DNA of 64,000 bases, from the NCBI GenBank assembly GCA_037178625.1, contig CM074133.1, forward strand, positions 1,116,001 to 1,180,000, written 5' to 3'. Shown here piece after piece: positions 60,733 through 64,000 of the stretch (its first letter is position 1; the number at the start of each line of letters is the position of its first letter). Source of the stretch: Skeletonema tropicum. Lineage: Eukaryota > Bacillariophyta > Thalassiosirophyceae > Thalassiosirales > Thalassiosiraceae. Below the pieces are notes generated by a model. It saw nothing but the letters and a program-made list of their open reading frames with translations, had not been told where the DNA came from and ran no database searches. The position numbers were made by a program, and so were the translations under genes.

Positions 60733-62215
60733 CAGCAAGCCAAGATCCAAGATCCTGAATCAGTACATACTTATTTGTAGATACTAGTATATATATATAC
60801 GTACTAAAGGTAACCTACGTTGAGTCATCGCCAAAAATGTGCTCATGTGCTTTCTTGTGTCATCACAAGACAGAGCACAAACGGCATTTTTTTCGTGCTG
60901 TTTCCTGTTTCCTTCGTCGATTTTGGGGGCGAAGAAGAAGGAGAAAAGAAGGAGGAAAGTTCGCGTGCTCTGGATGGCTAGCTCTGGGTAGCAGCTGCAT
61001 CACAGCTGCTAGAGGATGCAGACTACTATTGTTATTCTTCTTCGATAAATATTATTTCATTATCTAATTGAAGTCTAGCCACCCTGCTACGAGATTGGCT
61101 TCAAGCCAAGGGTTCAGAATGCATGGCATCTTGAATGCATCCAAGCAGGAGCTAAACTTGATATGGATAGTATGTACGGTTGTAACTCTCTTTCATTTGT
61201 GTCATCACTGTTTGTTATAAGGTTGCAATCCTCTCCAATCTTCTACTGTGCAGCAGAACTGAGTGTTGTTGAATCTCAAATCTTATATGTCATATTTGCC
61301 GCATAGAGTCGAATACCATCAGTAATGCTTTCTCGCTCTCATATTACGTATTCGTTTGTTTCAAATTGTGCAACCTTGTCCACTATCACACGACTCAAAT
61401 TGGCACAAGCAGAGTAATACATGTGTCATAGTCGATGCAGGTCATACTAGATAGTAATTGTTGCGTGCGGATGCAAATGTTTACAGAGGTATGCCCACTT
61501 TATACGCTACACAAAGCAACTTGCAAACACGAATGATGCAGCAACTAACACCAGAAAAACGTATCTTTGACCAAGCCGATAGTTTTGAATCATTAGAAGA
61601 GTATTTCCACTATCAAGAGGGGCAAGAGCTTCACCTGACGCATCTGTTTTGGTTGATGTCGAGCGACGACGCCCAAAGCGCCAACAATCATCACGTGTTG
61701 AGTATTTTGTGAGCTCGACGACGACGCAACACATTTATCTGATTGTCAGCAACATCAGAGATATTCTTTACCTCGTTCATTTTGTGTTGGTTAAACGGAA
61801 TCGTCCGACGATGGAGGATAGAGGGAGCCGTCGACGCGTAGATTGTGTCACAACTTCAACGTGATGTTTGCGCATAATTTGCATAAATACGATGGCGATT
61901 TGAGAGTTCTGCCTCAATAGATAAATCCAAAGGACCGTTCGGATGCGGTCGATGATCAAGTCGCTATTCGTGGGGACTTGGTAGTTGTGTATGCCGCATG
62001 TTGGCGCCGGCAATCTCTCAATGACGGACGGAAAACCTTATGGAGGTGGTTTTTGTATTGGGACTCCTCAATCTCTGGGACCCACACAAACCAACAATCT
62101 GGACACACACCACCTCCATATAAAATTTGCCGTTTTTCGCAACCTGGTCACGAATCGACAGCTCTACGTGATTTATCTCTATACGCGATAGACGAGTAAC
62201 GTTGAACCTCGTGAT
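60733..62215. other. No confident gene; scattered protein-like fragments
   Basis: An 84-codon plus-strand frame at 61458-61712 reads SFESLEEYFHYQEGQELHLTHL, and later fragments (about 61860-62080) read HNLHKYDGDLRVLPQ and DQVAIRGDLVVVYAACWR in shifting frames. They look like the remains of an old gene or element, which I cannot identify. An (AT)n/(TATA) run lies near 60789. Confidence 0.3.
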
Positions 62216-62218
62216 TTG

Positions 62219-62445
62219 AAGTGACCGTATTTGCACCTCCTCCGTGACCGTATTTGCACCACCACCGTGACCGTATTTGTAAGGAACAGCACAAAAACGT
62301 TGCCGCACAAACAAACACAAACTAGCACAGGCTAGCACAACCAGCACATCGATAGCACAAACCAGCACAAAATCAAGCATGAAGATTAGCACAAACCAGC
62401 ACATCAACACAAACCATCACAACCTACTAACACAAAATAATCTGC
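62219..62445 (+). repeat. Short tandem repeats: GTGACCGTATTTGCACC units and AGCACAAACC units
   Basis: Three units of GTGACCGTATTTGCACC at 62221, 62243 and 62266, followed by irregular repeats of AGCACAAACCAGCAC to about 62440. Confidence 0.8.
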
Positions 62446-62727
62446 TATTTCATCTCTCATAATTATGCCACGCCGACTTCTAGCAGAAGACAATATGATG
62501 ATGACAGGACAGCGAATCATCAGTACCGTCTTTGAGAAGACAACACGCACAACATGCAGTATAGGTACTTTTCTAGGAGTAGGTAGGACGAAGTCAAGAA
62601 TAGGGCCCGAGTGCAGGAAAAGCGGGGCACGTAATTATTATAGTATCGCTTTGGTTGTTGGCTGGTGGCTGGTTTAGAATGAGAAATGAGTGATGAAATG
62701 TGCGTACCCTGTTTGTGCGCTGCTTGC

Positions 62728-62870
62728 TAGGGAGTCCGAGGACTATGTACTCCTATTTTATTAGTGCGCACTTTAGGGAGTCCTTGGACTACCTACATAC
62801 GTATTATTTTATTATTTTGTGCGCACTTTACTTAGGGAGTCTGAGGAATGACTGATTTTGTGCGTACTCT
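62728..62870 (+). repeat. Tandem repeat of about 46-60 bp, 3 degenerate copies
   Basis: Copies begin AGGGAGTCCGAGGACTA (62729), AGGGAGTCCTTGGACTA (62775) and AGGGAGTCTGAGGAATGA (62834), each preceded or followed by TTTTATTA and GTGCGCACTTTA. Confidence 0.75.
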
Positions 62871-64000
62871 TATTAGACCTGCCGTACCTGTCCCACAAAT
62901 CACTACCTTCTCACTCCTACTGGCGGGGGGTATAAAAGTTTGTGACTTCTTTGGGAATAAGTAAATAAGAGTAATGTAATGAGACTCTTTTGATAGCATT
63001 AGAAAAAAATTGAAGTAACAGTAATCTGTAGGAGGAAGCAGACAATTGAAGAGGAATTCAGGCTGGAGTACCACCTGAGAGAGAGTAAGTGTCATTACAT
63101 TTTCCCAGCACTGCGTTAGGCAAGGTACGACAGCGTCAGAGGCTTGTATGGGTCTGTTGTTAACATTAGTATTACTTTTGGGTTTTGTGCGTACTCGTTT
63201 CGTGCGTGCTCGTTCATTCACTCCGGAAGTGGGCTTGTTGGAGGGGGAGGCTACCTGACGCTGACGATGAATAATTTATTGGAGGAGCGGCCGAAGCTTA
63301 GAAATAACAAGCGGTAGCGATGTGGCATCATGCTGGCGGGCATGCGGCAACTCGGCCGGAATCCGGAATGGCATTGATGGAGTGGTGTGCCCTGGTTGTG
63401 ATTGTGTGTAGAAATTAAAGGAGTTCCTGGAGAAGGGTTGCACAACTTGTTGATGCACGTAGGATTTCATTATGAAAAGTGCACCAGAGTACATACGCAC
63501 ATTTTCTACATACTTAAGTACCGTGTTTTTAGAAAAAATTTCTGTTGTGTCTTGTAGGAATACAATACGATAGGAGTTTGTGGAACAAGAAGCGCTAGAG
63601 CAAAAAATGGGGAGGGGCTACGTTGGGCACGGCTTTTCTGGGCACGGGTTGGGCACGCCCTATGATGTGACGATTCTGCCACGTCACCATACCACGCTCT
63701 CCCACCACCCCTTCTTTCCACCACAAGCCCCGCACACAGTCAAAGTTAGATACCCCAGTAACTACATCATAAGCCATAAAGTCACCGCGGCAACACCAAC
63801 TAGCATAAATCATAGTCACTACAGCAAAACACTACCGCTCATTCCACTTTCGTCGTCAGATTTTTTCGTATTCTTGCCGCTGCTTCAATAATTGGTCATC
63901 TACGACCTATCGAATTTACACACAACATACCTTACAAACAAATCAATGTTGGTCGATTATTATGACCTACATCGATTCGAGTTGTTCCAGCAGAAGGTTC
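62871..64000. other. No recognisable gene
   Basis: Short frames on both strands without recognisable domains. GGGCACG words recur at 63626-63655 but no element ends are visible. Confidence 0.35.

Overview
The window is nuclear DNA of a eukaryotic alga, most probably a diatom. Pointers to that are a Ty1/copia polyprotein of the diatom CoDi kind, a plus-strand protein (36760-37644) with the REY...DNPS...GW core that I associate with diatom-only protein families, short GT-AG introns, and genes packed on both strands between repeats. No rRNA, canonical tRNA, CRISPR or bacterial-type operon is visible. The species cannot be named from the sequence.

Layout. (1) 1-9 kb: the end of a gene cut by the window edge, a hAT-like MITE with perfect 8-bp target duplications, then a nearly complete 8.2-kb DIRS-order retrotransposon (649-8876) with gag-like, reverse transcriptase/RNase H and tyrosine recombinase ORFs and textbook split direct repeats. 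(2) 9-13.9 kb: inverted-repeat elements, a second copy of the hAT-like MITE nested in a foldback element, and a broken RecQ-like helicase gene. (3) 13.9-18.8 kb: an LTR element with an intact 1004-codon ORF of unknown function and no recognisable RT or integrase, followed by an inverted, truncated copy. (4) 18.0-20.8 kb: a larger hAT-like element with a possible 368-aa gene. (5) 21.8-27.2 kb: a decayed, minisatellite-expanded gene region. (6) 27.9-30.6 kb: a fragment resembling algal Crypton-like recombinases and an unrecognised 505-aa ORF. (7) 32.1-42.2 kb: the only ordinary gene island: a membrane protein, a GAF/TKL-type protein kinase with one intron, a conserved diatom-type protein, a multispanning membrane protein with a NodB-like tail, and a frameshifted cytochrome P450. 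(8) 42.3-55.6 kb: what I read as a second split-direct-repeat element, with no RT or recombinase of its own, a pyrimidine-rich satellite interior, and a copia element plus a tandem copia fragment inserted in it. (9) 56.1-56.5 kb: a tRNA-derived SINE with an 18-bp target duplication. (10) 57.8-60.7 kb: a pogo-like DNA transposon with perfect 266-bp inverted repeats. (11) 60.7-64 kb: only short tandem repeats.

The most notable points are two split-direct-repeat elements with the same A1...B1-A2-B2 architecture and a similar C-rich linker but unrelated repeats, and the 1004-codon ORF carried by an LTR element that shares its leader region with the copia pol element 30 kb away, as if a non-autonomous partner carries a novel protein. 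All assignments come from reading motifs by eye; no database search was made.
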